In this document: piece after piece, positions 23,802 to 32,564 of the stretch
Numbering within the stretch: the stretch's first letter is position 1
Layout: every line of letters starts with the position of its first letter
Assembly: GCF_027923585.1 (NCBI RefSeq)
Contig: NZ_BRPL01000002.1
Span: 310,001-374,000 of the forward strand
Source of the DNA: Philodulcilactobacillus myokonensis
GTDB taxonomy: Bacteria > Bacillota > Bacilli > Lactobacillales > Lactobacillaceae
Direction of reading: 5' to 3'
Length of the DNA: 64,000 bases
The notes under the pieces: model-generated
The model's database searches: none
What the model saw: only the letters and a program-made list of their open reading frames with translations
Told to the model about the DNA's origin: nothing
Program-made: the position numbers and the translations under genes

Positions 23802-24113
23802 ATGATCATAGTTAAATTAATTAATTCAATATTTATTTTTTCAAAGTTACTTATAAAATTAATAAGTAGAACCATATTTTACCCAATTGACTTGGTTAAT
23901 AATAAAATTGATAAAGTAAATAACAAAATTGAATCATTATTTTCAAAAAACAATAATTTGAATTATTTATACGAGTTTCCAAAATTTTCTATAAATAATG
24001 ATTATCATGAGATTAATAATGATTATAAAAAAATTGGAAAGGATATGTACAAGTCACTAAATAAATATGAAAGAGACAAAAAATTCCCAATCACCCCAAT
24101 TGCATCCAGATAG
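23802..24113 (+). CDS. Small protein with an N-terminal hydrophobic helix
   Basis: A 103-aa protein with a hydrophobic segment at residues 3-30 and then an asparagine/lysine-rich coiled region (VNNKIDKVNNKIESLFSKNN). AAGGGGG precedes the ATG at a good distance. Its 3' end overlaps the next gene by 47 bases in another frame, so the two are probably translationally coupled. No family is recognised. A membrane-linked partner of the DUF2335 protein is a reasonable inference. Confidence 0.55.
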   Translation: MIIVKLINSIFIFSKLLIKLISRTIFYPIDLVNNKIDKVNNKIESLFSKNNNLNYLYEFPKFSINNDYHEINNDYKKIGKDMYKSLNKYERDKKFPITPIASR

Positions 24114-24603
24114 TAAGGTTAGAAAAAATTCTAATTCTGAAATAAAATCTCACAAGGATTTTAAAAAATTACCTCCTAATTTGCAACATCGTTTGATAAA
24201 AATTCAAGAAACGAGAACTTCTAGCCCGTTCCCTAATCCAAAAATGCTAAAGGGATATAATGAAATAAATCCTGGGATAGCTAATAAAATCATTGATAGT
24301 GGGATTGAAGAATCTAAATATAGAAGAAATCTTCAAAAATCCTATTTTGAAATAAGAAAGAAAAATGCTGAAAGTTTAAATGATTCAAGAAGAAGAAGAG
24401 AATGGTTTGCTTTCGTAATTGCTATAATATTAGTTTTATCAACAATAATTTTGTTGTTTACAAATCATTATATTGCGGGGACACTTTCTGGCTTTGGATC
24501 TTTAGCTTTAGTTGGTAAATTTATGTATCCTAATTATGAAAATAGTAATTTAAATCATAACAAGAAAAATGCGTCTAATAAAATGGCTAAAAACAAAAAA
24601 TGA
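24067..24603 (+). CDS. DUF2335-like membrane protein
   Basis: A 178-aa protein. The stretch SSPFPNPKMLKGYNEINPGIANKII matches the opening of DUF2335 (P-L-P-P-P-E-x-L-x-G-Y-x-x-x-x-P-G). A charged helix and two membrane segments (about residues 113-132 and 136-156) follow, with a GTLSGFGSLALVGKFMY turn and an asparagine/lysine tail. DUF2335 proteins occur in accessory and phage-like regions; their function is unknown. The ATG lies inside the previous gene. Confidence 0.7.
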   Translation: MKETKNSQSPQLHPDSKVRKNSNSEIKSHKDFKKLPPNLQHRLIKIQETRTSSPFPNPKMLKGYNEINPGIANKIIDSGIEESKYRRNLQKSYFEIRKKNAESLNDSRRRREWFAFVIAIILVLSTIILLFTNHYIAGTLSGFGSLALVGKFMYPNYENSNLNHNKKNASNKMAKNKK

Positions 24604-24668
24604 TTTTTATTAGTATTAGATTATAAGAACTAAAATTAATAAATATTTACTTACCAACCAAAGTAATA

Positions 24669-24674
24669 TATAAT
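24669..24674 (+). promoter_or_regulatory. -10 box of small RNA copy B
   Basis: TATAAT, preceded by TTTACT at 24646-24651 (17-base gap). The surrounding bases closely match the promoter of copy A on the minus strand at 5831-5858. Confidence 0.6.
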
Positions 24675-24681
24675 AAAAATG

Positions 24682-24812
24682 AATAAAAAAGGATACCGAC
24701 TGCAATCGGCATCCAGTGAATTGATTTATATAAGTTGATTCATCTTGCTAAATTAAATAATTAAATTATTCAATAAAGTCGTCGGTGGTCGTCAACCTTA
24801 GCGGCTTTTTTG
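24682..24812 (+). ncRNA. Structured small RNA, copy B of a two-copy family
   Basis: The transcript begins after TATAAT, has a hairpin GGATACCGA/TCGGCATCC (24691-24714), a weaker second hairpin (TGAAT...TGATTCA), a CTTGCTAAATTAAATAATT linker and a terminator AAGTCG...GCGGCTTTTTTG (24776-24812). Copy A (5692-5823, minus) has the same order, the same linker and almost the same length. CCAA/TTGG in copy A is CCGA/TCGG in B, a compensatory change supporting the fold. Confidence 0.7.
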
Positions 24813-24849
24813 TGTCTTTATTTTGATAACTACTACATTTCAAACTAAA

Positions 24850-24885
24850 ATAAACCGCATCCCATCCGGACGCGGTTATTTTTTA
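24850..24885. terminator. Terminator after dacA
   Basis: AACCGC and GCGGTT arms with an A-run on one side and a T-run on the other; it ends the minus-strand dacA transcript. Confidence 0.75.
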
Positions 24886-24896
24886 CATTTTAATTA

Positions 24897-25967
24897 TTAT
24901 TTTGCCATCTTAACCTTGTGCTGCTTGACTGCCTTTGGCTTGGTCTGTTGTGGATTATTTCGGTACAATTCCTTCAACATTTTGGCGGAATTAGTAAAGA
25001 TCTTCTGGTCATTTAAGACAACTAAGATGATCCGGTGCTTGCCTTTCGGGTGGGCGGTCCCCACGAAGCACAAACCGGCCGAATCGGTGAACCCAGTTTT
25101 CAGGCCATCAACATTCAGACCATCAACTAGGTCAGCAAGCGAACCATTCTTCAAAAGGGGATTAACGTTAACCAGAATCTGACCCGCTACTTTTTCACTA
25201 CTTTGGGAAGCATCTTTCAAGATATCAGGATGATCCTTCAAAATATTACGGGAGATCACGGCGGTTGCTAAGGCCGAGACTTCATTCCCGGTCTTATTCT
25301 TACCGGTGATCTTGAAGCCGTATTTGGCAAGGTCGTCATTCTCTAAGCCGGATGCGGAGACAAAGTGGGCGTTCAAATGCCATAGTTTCGCCTGGGTATT
25401 CATATCCTGGATGAACTGTTTATCACTACCAGCAACCCATTCACCAAGGGCAATTGTGGAACTATCGGAAGAACCAACAATGGCAGCCTGGTATAGCTGG
25501 CGAACGGTATACGAATTGGCTTTAAATTTAAAGCCACCATTAAACTCAGAATTATGACTCATTCGGCGTAAATTAGGATTAGTGACATCGATTCGCTGAT
25601 TCCAATTATTATGTAGGTGATGCACTTTTTTAGCAACTAGATAAAGCGTCATTAGTTTAGCCAGTGAGGCAATTTTAGTATTTTGTTTAGCATTCTTTTC
25701 GTAGATAACTTTATTGGTATCGGCATCTAAAGCGACAACTTCCTTGGCGTCCTTGGACCCATCCAGTTGACGTCGCATTTTATTACCATTAGAAACGGTA
25801 TTGATGGTTCCTTTATCATCATACAGATAACTTTGTTTAACACCCTGACGGGAAACGGGGGCCTTAGCATTCTGATGTGAAGAAGAATGAAAATGAAGGA
25901 CCCCAATTATCCCAACACAGATTACAATTAAACCAATTACAATCATATTCAAACGCTTGTTCCGCAT
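24897..25967 (-). CDS. dacA: D-alanyl-D-alanine carboxypeptidase (penicillin-binding protein, S11)
   Basis: A 356-aa protein with an N-terminal membrane or signal helix (about residues 6-26). The penicillin-binding motifs are S-L-A-K at 101-104 and K-T-G in GLKTGFTDSAG. The middle motif, normally S-x-N, reads VGSSDSST, so serine-aspartate replaces the usual asparagine environment. The enzyme trims the terminal D-Ala of peptidoglycan stem peptides outside the cell. I choose ATG 25967 because GGAG lies upstream; the longer frame starts without a site. The C-terminal membrane anchor of some DacA proteins is absent. Confidence 0.85.
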   Translation of the reverse strand: MRNKRLNMIVIGLIVICVGIIGVLHFHSSSHQNAKAPVSRQGVKQSYLYDDKGTINTVSNGNKMRRQLDGSKDAKEVVALDADTNKVIYEKNAKQNTKIASLAKLMTLYLVAKKVHHLHNNWNQRIDVTNPNLRRMSHNSEFNGGFKFKANSYTVRQLYQAAIVGSSDSSTIALGEWVAGSDKQFIQDMNTQAKLWHLNAHFVSASGLENDDLAKYGFKITGKNKTGNEVSALATAVISRNILKDHPDILKDASQSSEKVAGQILVNVNPLLKNGSLADLVDGLNVDGLKTGFTDSAGLCFVGTAHPKGKHRIILVVLNDQKIFTNSAKMLKELYRNNPQQTKPKAVKQHKVKMAK

Positions 25968-26101
25968 ATTAATTTCTCCTAACCCCAATAATATAAATCT
26001 AATTATATATAAGAATATCATATTTATTACCAATTGTGTTTACGATTAATTTACATTTTAATGGTAAAATAGATTCAATTAATTATTTTAGGAAGTGGAT
26101 C

Positions 26102-26620
26102 ATGCCAATTTACGGATATTCATTAATTTTAATGGTGGTGTTTGCAATGGTGCAACTAGCATTCGACTACCAGATTAAACATCATTTGAAATCTAAATTC
26201 AATGGTGCAACTAAATCTAAATTACTCCTTCATCATCAACATTTGAAAAGCTATCGTTATAATGGTTCTCTGATCAACATCAAACGTGAAGTTAATTTCG
26301 CAAGGGTCACCACGATTTTATACCTTTTATTCGGATTTATCATCGGTCTGATGACCATGAATATCGAAAATTTTAATCTACAGATTTTTAACGTTCTAAG
26401 CTGTTTAGCTTTGATTGTGATGACATTGGTGTCTTTGAATCGGGAAGTTGATATGGTTGCTGAACGGAATTATTTTGCGGATTATTTACAGCACCATCCC
26501 AAGAATGAATTGAACGTTGCTTTAAAATCAAAGAAGTTATTGTTTACAAAATTAACGATTACTTTGTTAACGACACTTGTTGGAGTAGTCCTGTTACTAT
26601 TTGCTGGTTTAATAAATTAA
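26102..26620 (+). CDS. Membrane protein of unknown function
   Basis: A 172-aa protein with about four hydrophobic segments (residues 5-25, 70-90, 95-115 and 150-170) and a basic loop after the first. I recognise no family. GGAAGTGG precedes ATG 26102; the frame extends upstream but without a site. It is divergent from dacA and lies upstream of the LPxTG protein gene. Confidence 0.6.
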   Translation: MPIYGYSLILMVVFAMVQLAFDYQIKHHLKSKFNGATKSKLLLHHQHLKSYRYNGSLINIKREVNFARVTTILYLLFGFIIGLMTMNIENFNLQIFNVLSCLALIVMTLVSLNREVDMVAERNYFADYLQHHPKNELNVALKSKKLLFTKLTITLLTTLVGVVLLLFAGLIN

Positions 26621-26693
26621 AAAATGATTGCAAATATTAGAAATATATATTAATCTTACTAAAAAAGGGTTATTAACTTTTGTAGGTGATGAG

Positions 26694-28175
26694 ATGAAAA
26701 AGATATTTCTAATTTTATTCGGCATGATAACAATATTAATCTTTAACGGTTTGAATCAAAATTACGTTCATGCCCAATCAATTAATGGGGCAACTATTAA
26801 ATCCAGTATTACTGATGAAAATGGTAAAAATGTAAGTGGTCAGGATCAATTAGATCGTTATAGTAATTATAAAGTTCATTGGGATTGGACAATTCCTGAT
26901 AATGTTCCTGTTGATGGTAATCAGATTAAACTGCAGTTACCCCATAACGTTATGTATAGTGGCGATGGCACGAGTTTTCCCATTATTAATGATCACGGTC
27001 AAAATGTCGGCATGTTTTCAATTAACAAGGGAAGTAACTATGGAACTTTAATATTTAATAATGGCTTAGATCATCGTAATGACCGCCATGGCGTGATTGA
27101 ATTGTGGGTAAATGGAACTAAAATTGATCCATTTCATAAAAACTGGTTCATTAATAAGCTTGGTTGGGTTGCAAATCAAAATAATACGATTACTTGGAAC
27201 GTTTCATTTAATCCGAATCTTAAAAAGATTAATCATGTTGACCTTCAAGATACTTTAGGAGCCGGTCAAACCTATGTTAATGGTTCTTTAAAATATCAAA
27301 TCGGGACATACGATGATCATGGTAATTTTATACCGGATTCCAATCAGGATGTTTCCGCCAATATTACTAATAATAATCCACAAATTGATTTACATTTTAA
27401 TAATGTTATTAATCATGCTATTAATTTAACATACCAAGTGAAAATTGATGGAAAACGGAACGATTATGGGAATGAGGCCTTGATTCATTATATGGATGTT
27501 ACTAATAATTCATTACAACCTGATTCACATTCTCAGACCGCAATGGTTTCATCAGTTGTTAAAACGGGTGGAGATGAAACTGGTAATGGTTCGATTCCTA
27601 ACTCAACGACTCCTAGCAATCCAAATGGCAGAACAACGACGCCTAATCATCCCGATAATAACACAACGCCAAATCAACCGAATGTTCCTAACCAACCCAA
27701 TAACAACAATCAAACGCCAAATGCACCGAATAGTGGGACTACGACACCCAATCAACCTAATCAGCCGACGACGCCGAGCCAACCAAATTCGACCACTCCA
27801 AGTAATCCCAGTGGAAATAATGTGACGCCAAATCAGCCAAGCACACCGAATCAAACACCATCGAAACCCAACCAGTCGGGTCAAAATCCGGTAAAACCGG
27901 CACAACCGAGTTCAACTAAACCGCATTCAACACATATTGGATCAGTTCCATCTCATCAAAATCATGTCACTGATCATCATGTTGGAAGCACACCGAATAT
28001 TTCAAATCAACCGAGTGAACAACCATCAACAACTAGGGCTAGTCATCATCAAGAATCATTACCACAAACTGGTGATAATACTCATTATGGCTGGATGACG
28101 GCAATTGGTTTAACCTTGATGAGTTTAGCATTACTGATTCTGTTTGGAATTAAATTCAAGAATCATAAATCATAA
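26694..28175 (+). CDS. LPxTG-anchored surface protein with adhesin-like domains
   Basis: A 493-aa protein. Signal peptide at residues 1-27. Two beta-rich domains follow (about 30-175 and 175-295), with TIPDNVPVDGNQIKLQLP and DLQDTLGAGQTYVNGSL, the latter typical of collagen-binding/SdrG-fold and other MSCRAMM domains. A proline/asparagine/threonine/glutamine-rich stalk spans about 300-450. LPQTGDN at about 456, a hydrophobic helix and a basic tail form the sorting signal. Sortase links it to peptidoglycan. AGGTGATGAG precedes the ATG. The class-A sortase gene follows immediately, a functional pairing. Confidence 0.85.
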   Translation: MKKIFLILFGMITILIFNGLNQNYVHAQSINGATIKSSITDENGKNVSGQDQLDRYSNYKVHWDWTIPDNVPVDGNQIKLQLPHNVMYSGDGTSFPIINDHGQNVGMFSINKGSNYGTLIFNNGLDHRNDRHGVIELWVNGTKIDPFHKNWFINKLGWVANQNNTITWNVSFNPNLKKINHVDLQDTLGAGQTYVNGSLKYQIGTYDDHGNFIPDSNQDVSANITNNNPQIDLHFNNVINHAINLTYQVKIDGKRNDYGNEALIHYMDVTNNSLQPDSHSQTAMVSSVVKTGGDETGNGSIPNSTTPSNPNGRTTTPNHPDNNTTPNQPNVPNQPNNNNQTPNAPNSGTTTPNQPNQPTTPSQPNSTTPSNPSGNNVTPNQPSTPNQTPSKPNQSGQNPVKPAQPSSTKPHSTHIGSVPSHQNHVTDHHVGSTPNISNQPSEQPSTTRASHHQESLPQTGDNTHYGWMTAIGLTLMSLALLILFGIKFKNHKS

Positions 28176-28179
28176 TTAT

Positions 28180-28210
28180 AAAAAGGTGGCATTTTGATGC
28201 CGCTTTTTTA
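28180..28210 (+). terminator. Terminator after the LPxTG gene
   Basis: AAAAGGTGGCAT and ATGCCGCTTTTTT form a stem around TTTG. Confidence 0.8.
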
Positions 28211-28227
28211 ATAGGAAGTCTGAAAGC

Positions 28228-28890
28228 ATGAAGAAGAGATATTTAATTCCAGCCATTATCCTATTCTTGATTGGGTTAATCCTCGTGTTTTACCAGCCCA
28301 TTCAAGACAGTTTGATTGCTGAAATGACTAGCAATCATCTTAGTGATCAGACAGTAAGAGTAAACCGTCTCAATCGGAAGCATGAGTCTAATTTTAATTT
28401 ACAGCGGGTGAAACCGGTGGATGCCGCGACGGTTTCGAAAGCACTATTTGATCACGACGATTCAAATGTAATCGGTAAAATTGTGATTCCGGCCGTTGCG
28501 ATGAAACTACCGATTTTTAACGGCTTGAATAATAATGATTTGATTAAGGGTGCTGGAACCATGCATCCGGATCAGAAAATGGGCAGCGGCAACTATGCTT
28601 TAGCCGGTCATCATATGAGTGACAACGGGATTTTGTTTGGTCCACTTAGCAGGGTAACCACTGGTGATTTAATCTATCTATCTGACGGTTCAAAGTTATA
28701 TGAATACCAAGTAACTAAAAAGATCATGATTGATAAGCACCAAGTGAACTGGATTCAGCCGACGAATAAACCAGTAGTGACGCTGATTACCTGTTCTAGT
28801 GGGAATGAAGGCGAACAACGGCGGATCATGGTCCGTGGTAAATTAATTCAAAGTCGGAAATTAACTCGTAATGATCAAAAATTATTTTAA
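28228..28890 (+). CDS. srtA: Class A sortase
   Basis: A 220-aa protein with an N-terminal membrane anchor (residues 5-25). The catalytic histidine is in ALAGHHM, the cysteine in TLITCSS (near 189) and the arginine in EQRRIMV (near 200), the complete sortase triad in the class-A spacing. It cleaves LPxTG substrates and attaches them to peptidoglycan. It lies directly after an LPQTG protein gene. AGGAAG precedes the ATG. Confidence 0.93.
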   Translation: MKKRYLIPAIILFLIGLILVFYQPIQDSLIAEMTSNHLSDQTVRVNRLNRKHESNFNLQRVKPVDAATVSKALFDHDDSNVIGKIVIPAVAMKLPIFNGLNNNDLIKGAGTMHPDQKMGSGNYALAGHHMSDNGILFGPLSRVTTGDLIYLSDGSKLYEYQVTKKIMIDKHQVNWIQPTNKPVVTLITCSSGNEGEQRRIMVRGKLIQSRKLTRNDQKLF

Positions 28891-28896
28891 AAAATA

Positions 28897-28933
28897 GGAT
28901 GGCTTAATCACATTGATATTGAGCCATCCTTTT
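28897..28933 (+). terminator. Terminator after srtA
   Basis: GGATGGCT and AGCCATCC arms followed by TTTTG. Confidence 0.75.
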
Positions 28934-28975
28934 GTTATCCTTTAGTTTCATACTTTGAGAAGTGGGGATGGTAAA

Positions 28976-29437
28976 TTGGATACCAGTGTTTCAGATTTAG
29001 GCGACCATGTAGTTGGCTTTGCAATTGTCTCAATTATTTTCATGTTTCTATTAGTCCTGACGGTGATGATATTTCGTGCCCATCATAAATGGTACGGATT
29101 ATTAATGGTGATTGGATTATGCATTAGTGGAGGATTCATGGGCTTATTTGCTGATACTTACATTAGTTTGTATCAGCAACAGTCTGATGCTCAATATCAA
29201 TTAAATCATGATTCAAATTGGACCAAAATGAAATTGGCAGAAGATAGATACACTATAAAATATTTTGCTGATCATCATTTTCACGTTCAATTGGCTGACT
29301 ATGAGGTTGACAAAGAGGGTAATGAAACGGATTATCCAGTTATGATTAACCATAATCATTGGTCGTCGATTTCAATTGTTTATCAAAATGGTCATAATCA
29401 TATTAAATCGATTTCGATTGGTAAACGTAATCATTAG
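28976..29437 (+). CDS. Small membrane protein with an outer domain, unknown function
   Basis: A 153-aa protein with two N-terminal membrane segments (about residues 12-34 and 41-62) and a hydrophilic domain of about 85 residues containing many histidines (YFADHHFHVQLADYEVD). I recognise no family. TTG 28976 is preceded by GGGGATGG; an earlier in-frame start has no site. The next membrane protein gene starts 11 bases after its stop, so they form a pair. Confidence 0.55.
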   Translation: MDTSVSDLGDHVVGFAIVSIIFMFLLVLTVMIFRAHHKWYGLLMVIGLCISGGFMGLFADTYISLYQQQSDAQYQLNHDSNWTKMKLAEDRYTIKYFADHHFHVQLADYEVDKEGNETDYPVMINHNHWSSISIVYQNGHNHIKSISIGKRNH

Positions 29438-29448
29438 GAGGGGTATAT

Positions 29449-29787
29449 ATGCTATTAAGAATTAAAGGAAAATGGTTAGAAATTGGCGTGGCCCTGTTTT
29501 TAATGATTGGACCCTTCGGATTGGAAAATTTATTTCTTAGTGATTTGGTTTGGGGACATTTTTTTGATCGGATTAATAACGGTTTAGGTAATTTCTTGTT
29601 CGTATCACCGATGATATTATTATTACTAACCAATATGTACATTCCGTTTACCTATATTCATGACGATTTCAAACACCATGGGAAGGGAACCCCTAAATAC
29701 CGGAAATTTCTTGCAGGGTGCAGTATCATGATTCTTTTCATGGCATTAGTAATCCTGTGCATGTTTGAAAGTAGCATTGGTGCTTAA
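29449..29787 (+). CDS. Small three-helix membrane protein, unknown function
   Basis: A 112-aa protein with hydrophobic segments at about residues 12-30, 44-68 and 88-106 and a basic loop (KHHGKGTPKYRK). AGGAGGGG precedes the ATG. Forms a two-gene unit with the preceding membrane protein gene. No family recognised. Confidence 0.55.
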   Translation: MLLRIKGKWLEIGVALFLMIGPFGLENLFLSDLVWGHFFDRINNGLGNFLFVSPMILLLLTNMYIPFTYIHDDFKHHGKGTPKYRKFLAGCSIMILFMALVILCMFESSIGA

Positions 29788-29865
29788 AGTGATTTACAAT
29801 CAGCATTGATTATTAGAATTATTCTTACTATAATGTAATCAAGTTAATAAAAAAGGGTGGTTATT

Positions 29866-30978
29866 TTGAATCAAGATAAATTAAAGCAAATTGAGCAGTG
29901 GACCAACGATCATCATTATGATTTTACATATATTAGTGATCCCAAGAATATTGAATACTTAACTGGTTATTATACCGACCCGCACGAACGGATTTTTGCA
30001 CTGATTGTTTTTCCAGATCACGACCCATTAATTTTTGCACCACAATTAGAAGTGGAAGACATTCAAAAGAGTGGCTGGTCATTTGACGTTGATGGTTATT
30101 TAGACCATCAGAATCCTTGGCGGATGATTGCCAAAGATGTTGAACAACGGGTCCATGAACCGCACCATGCTGCTTTAGAAAAGAGTAGTATGCAGTTCCC
30201 CGTTCATAACTTTGAAGCCTTGGCCGGCGCATTATCCCACGTTACATTTGACGGGGATGTTTCTAATCTTTTGGAACAGATGCGTTTGATCAAGACACCG
30301 GAAGAACTAAAGGAATTGGCTGCGGCCGGTAAAGAAGCTGATTTTGCAATGCGAACCGGTTGGCATTCTGTCAAACCCGGGGTATCAGAGACTAAGATTG
30401 CCGCTGATCTGCAATACGCTTTAATGAAACGGGGCGTTATGGAAATGAGTTTTGGCACCCTCGTTCAAGCTGGCAAACATGCTTCAGAACCGCATAGTGT
30501 TGCCGGTAACAACAAGGTTGGCAACGATGAACTCGTTCTATTTGATTTAGGAACCATGCATAACGGTTACGCATCCGATACATCCAGGACCGTTGCCGTT
30601 GGCCATCCCGATGACAAAAAATTAGACATTTATAAGACCGTTCAAGCAGCCCAATTAAAGGCCATGGATTTCTGCAAACCAGGGATCACCGCTGAAGAAC
30701 TGGACCACTGCGCTAGAAAAGTCATTGATGATGCTGGCTATGGAAAGTACTTCATTCACCGTTTGGGTCATGGGATTGGTTTAGGTACCCACGAATACCC
30801 ATCGATTATGCAGGGTAACAAGATGGTCTTGAAACCGGGAATGTGCTTCTCCATTGAACCGGGCATTTACGTTCCAGGCGTTGCCGGGGTTCGAATTGAA
30901 GATTGCGTCCACGTGACTGAAAATGGCTGTGAACCATTTACCCATAACACTAAAGATTTAACCTATGTTGATAAATAG
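29866..30978 (+). CDS. pepQ: Xaa-Pro dipeptidase (M24 family)
   Basis: A 370-aa protein: a creatinase-like N-terminal domain and a C-terminal pita-bread domain. The metal ligands are visible in FDLGTMHNGYASDTSRT (two aspartates), HRLGHGIGLGTHE (histidine), SIEPGIY (glutamate) and GVRIEDCV (glutamate). It hydrolyses X-Pro dipeptides in the cytosol, the last step of casein-type or pollen-protein peptide use. GGGTGG stands before TTG 29866, giving M-NQDKLKQ, which matches the family's usual start. Confidence 0.93.
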   Translation: MNQDKLKQIEQWTNDHHYDFTYISDPKNIEYLTGYYTDPHERIFALIVFPDHDPLIFAPQLEVEDIQKSGWSFDVDGYLDHQNPWRMIAKDVEQRVHEPHHAALEKSSMQFPVHNFEALAGALSHVTFDGDVSNLLEQMRLIKTPEELKELAAAGKEADFAMRTGWHSVKPGVSETKIAADLQYALMKRGVMEMSFGTLVQAGKHASEPHSVAGNNKVGNDELVLFDLGTMHNGYASDTSRTVAVGHPDDKKLDIYKTVQAAQLKAMDFCKPGITAEELDHCARKVIDDAGYGKYFIHRLGHGIGLGTHEYPSIMQGNKMVLKPGMCFSIEPGIYVPGVAGVRIEDCVHVTENGCEPFTHNTKDLTYVDK

Positions 30979-30994
30979 AAAGTAGGCTTTTTAA

Positions 30995-31786
30995 ATGAAA
31001 TACAAATATTCTTTTCACCGCCCTAATACATTTTGGGGCGTCGTGTTGATTCTGGCGGCCGTTTTACTAATTTTAAGTAAATTGAACATGTTCAGTGTTC
31101 ATTTAGGTTTGATCCAAGCCATCTTTACTTTGATTTTTTTGGCAGTCTTGATTCGTAGTGTCTTTCGCCTGCGGTTTCCTGGCATTATTTTCTCCCTTGC
31201 GTTTTTAGCAATTATTTATGCTAAACCACTGGGGATTAGTCAGTTATCGCCATGGACGATTTTAATCAGTGCGATTTTATTAAATTGGGGATTAAGTTTG
31301 ATTTTCAGACCATTTCCACACCTATCAAAGTATTTCGGCAATGACTTTGTTGAATTTAACTATGATACTAATCATAATCATCGAAATCAAAACCAAGATA
31401 CTTTTGACGGTGATTTTAAAGAAGTGGATGGTGAACAAGCAAAAAGTGACCATTCTTCATCGGTCAAAATTGACAATAATTTAGGTGGATCCACCCGCCG
31501 CGTTGATACCGATGATTTCCAACATGCTGAAGTTAATTCCAGCATGGGTGAAGTCACTTTATATTTGAATCAAGCCAAAATGAAAGCAGAAAAGGCTGAG
31601 ATCAATCTGAATGTTTCAATGAGTGACGTCAACATTTATTTGCCAACGAATTGGCAGGTCATCGATCAAGTTGAGCATTTTATGGATGATAGTGATACAA
31701 CTGAAAATGGCAAGGGTCATTATGATAAGACCGTTTACTTAACTGGCAAGGTATCGTTTTCTGATTTCAATGTTTATCATATTTAA
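30995..31786 (+). CDS. LiaF-like cell-envelope stress protein
   Basis: A 263-aa protein: four N-terminal membrane segments within about residues 12-108, an acidic/histidine-rich linker and a C-terminal beta domain of the LiaF type (RRVDTDDFQHAEVNSSMGEVTLYLNQAK... ISMSDVNIYLPTNWQV). In LiaFSR systems LiaF silences the sensor kinase. No liaS or liaR is in this window, so its partner is elsewhere or it works alone. The ATG lies 17 bases after pepQ, suggesting co-transcription. Confidence 0.75.
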   Translation: MKYKYSFHRPNTFWGVVLILAAVLLILSKLNMFSVHLGLIQAIFTLIFLAVLIRSVFRLRFPGIIFSLAFLAIIYAKPLGISQLSPWTILISAILLNWGLSLIFRPFPHLSKYFGNDFVEFNYDTNHNHRNQNQDTFDGDFKEVDGEQAKSDHSSSVKIDNNLGGSTRRVDTDDFQHAEVNSSMGEVTLYLNQAKMKAEKAEINLNVSMSDVNIYLPTNWQVIDQVEHFMDDSDTTENGKGHYDKTVYLTGKVSFSDFNVYHI

Positions 31787-31806
31787 TTAATGCTAAATGA
31801 TAAAAG

Positions 31807-31848
31807 CATTCTTGAATCTTTTGTATAATAGGTTCAAGAATGTTTTTG
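31807..31848 (+). terminator. Terminator after the LiaF-like gene
   Basis: CATTCTTGAA and TTCAAGAATG pair perfectly, followed by TTTTTGATT. The loop carries a TATAAT box that could serve the next gene, so terminator and promoter may overlap. Confidence 0.65.
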
Positions 31849-31871
31849 ATTATATTTATGGAGGTGAAAGT

Positions 31872-32552
31872 TTGTTACTAACAAATTTAGATTGGTTTCT
31901 TCGTTTAGTTCTTGCTATGTTCTGCGGTGGCCTAGTCGGCTACGAACGTTCCAGACAGTTAAAAAGTGCCGGAATTAGAACCCACATGGTGGTTGCTGTT
32001 GGTTCTGCACTAGTCATGATCGTATCTAAATACGGCTTTTATGATATTTTATCGCTTCATAATATTGCACTTGATCCATCCCGTATTGCCGCCCAGATTG
32101 TCAGTGGGATTTCCTTCTTAGGTGCTGGAACCATTATTATTGGTCGCAATCGGGTCAGCGGTTTAACAACGGCTGCCGGAGTCTGGTCGACTGCGATGAT
32201 TGGCATGGCCGTTGGTGCCGGAATGTATTTTATCGGCATTGCCGCCACTATTTTTATCGTGGTGATTCAATTTGTCTTTCACGATGATTCTATTTTGAAC
32301 ATTTTAATTAACCGGATTCATATTCGTTTAAATTTAGAAATTAATAATGATGGGCGCGCAATCGAACGAATTGAAAAAATTTTAGGCCAGCACCACGTTG
32401 AATTAGTTAATTTACAAGTCACCTCGGCGGATGAAACCCGTTTGGGGGTTCGCATTGATGGGATGATTAATCACAAAATTAACCCCAGCAAGATTATTTT
32501 AGCGCTGGAACGTGATCATGATGTCGTAAGAATTACTTCAGAACATCGATAG
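31872..32552 (+). CDS. MgtC/SapB-family membrane protein
   Basis: A 226-aa protein: five membrane helices with the family signature GGLVGYERSRQLKSAGIRTHMVVAVGSAL, then SRIAAQIVSGISFLGAGTII, GLTTAAGVWSTAMIGMAVGAG, and a small cytosolic ACT-like domain. MgtC relatives support growth at low Mg2+ and modulate ATP synthase or phosphate homeostasis in some bacteria. I choose TTG 31872 because GGAGGTG precedes it; the earlier in-frame ATG lies inside the preceding terminator. Confidence 0.85.
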   Translation: MLLTNLDWFLRLVLAMFCGGLVGYERSRQLKSAGIRTHMVVAVGSALVMIVSKYGFYDILSLHNIALDPSRIAAQIVSGISFLGAGTIIIGRNRVSGLTTAAGVWSTAMIGMAVGAGMYFIGIAATIFIVVIQFVFHDDSILNILINRIHIRLNLEINNDGRAIERIEKILGQHHVELVNLQVTSADETRLGVRIDGMINHKINPSKIILALERDHDVVRITSEHR

Positions 32553-32564
32553 GGGTGATTGAAG

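Noticed and set aside
24646..24830. Fst/par-type type I toxin-antitoxin module
   Set aside because: Small RNA with a terminator fits an antitoxin RNA, but no 25-35-residue hydrophobic toxin frame with a ribosome binding site was found near either copy.
27496..27905. Frames of 109 and 100 aa inside the LPxTG gene on both strands
   Set aside because: They are arginine/isoleucine-rich shadows of the proline/asparagine repeat region; no gene signals.
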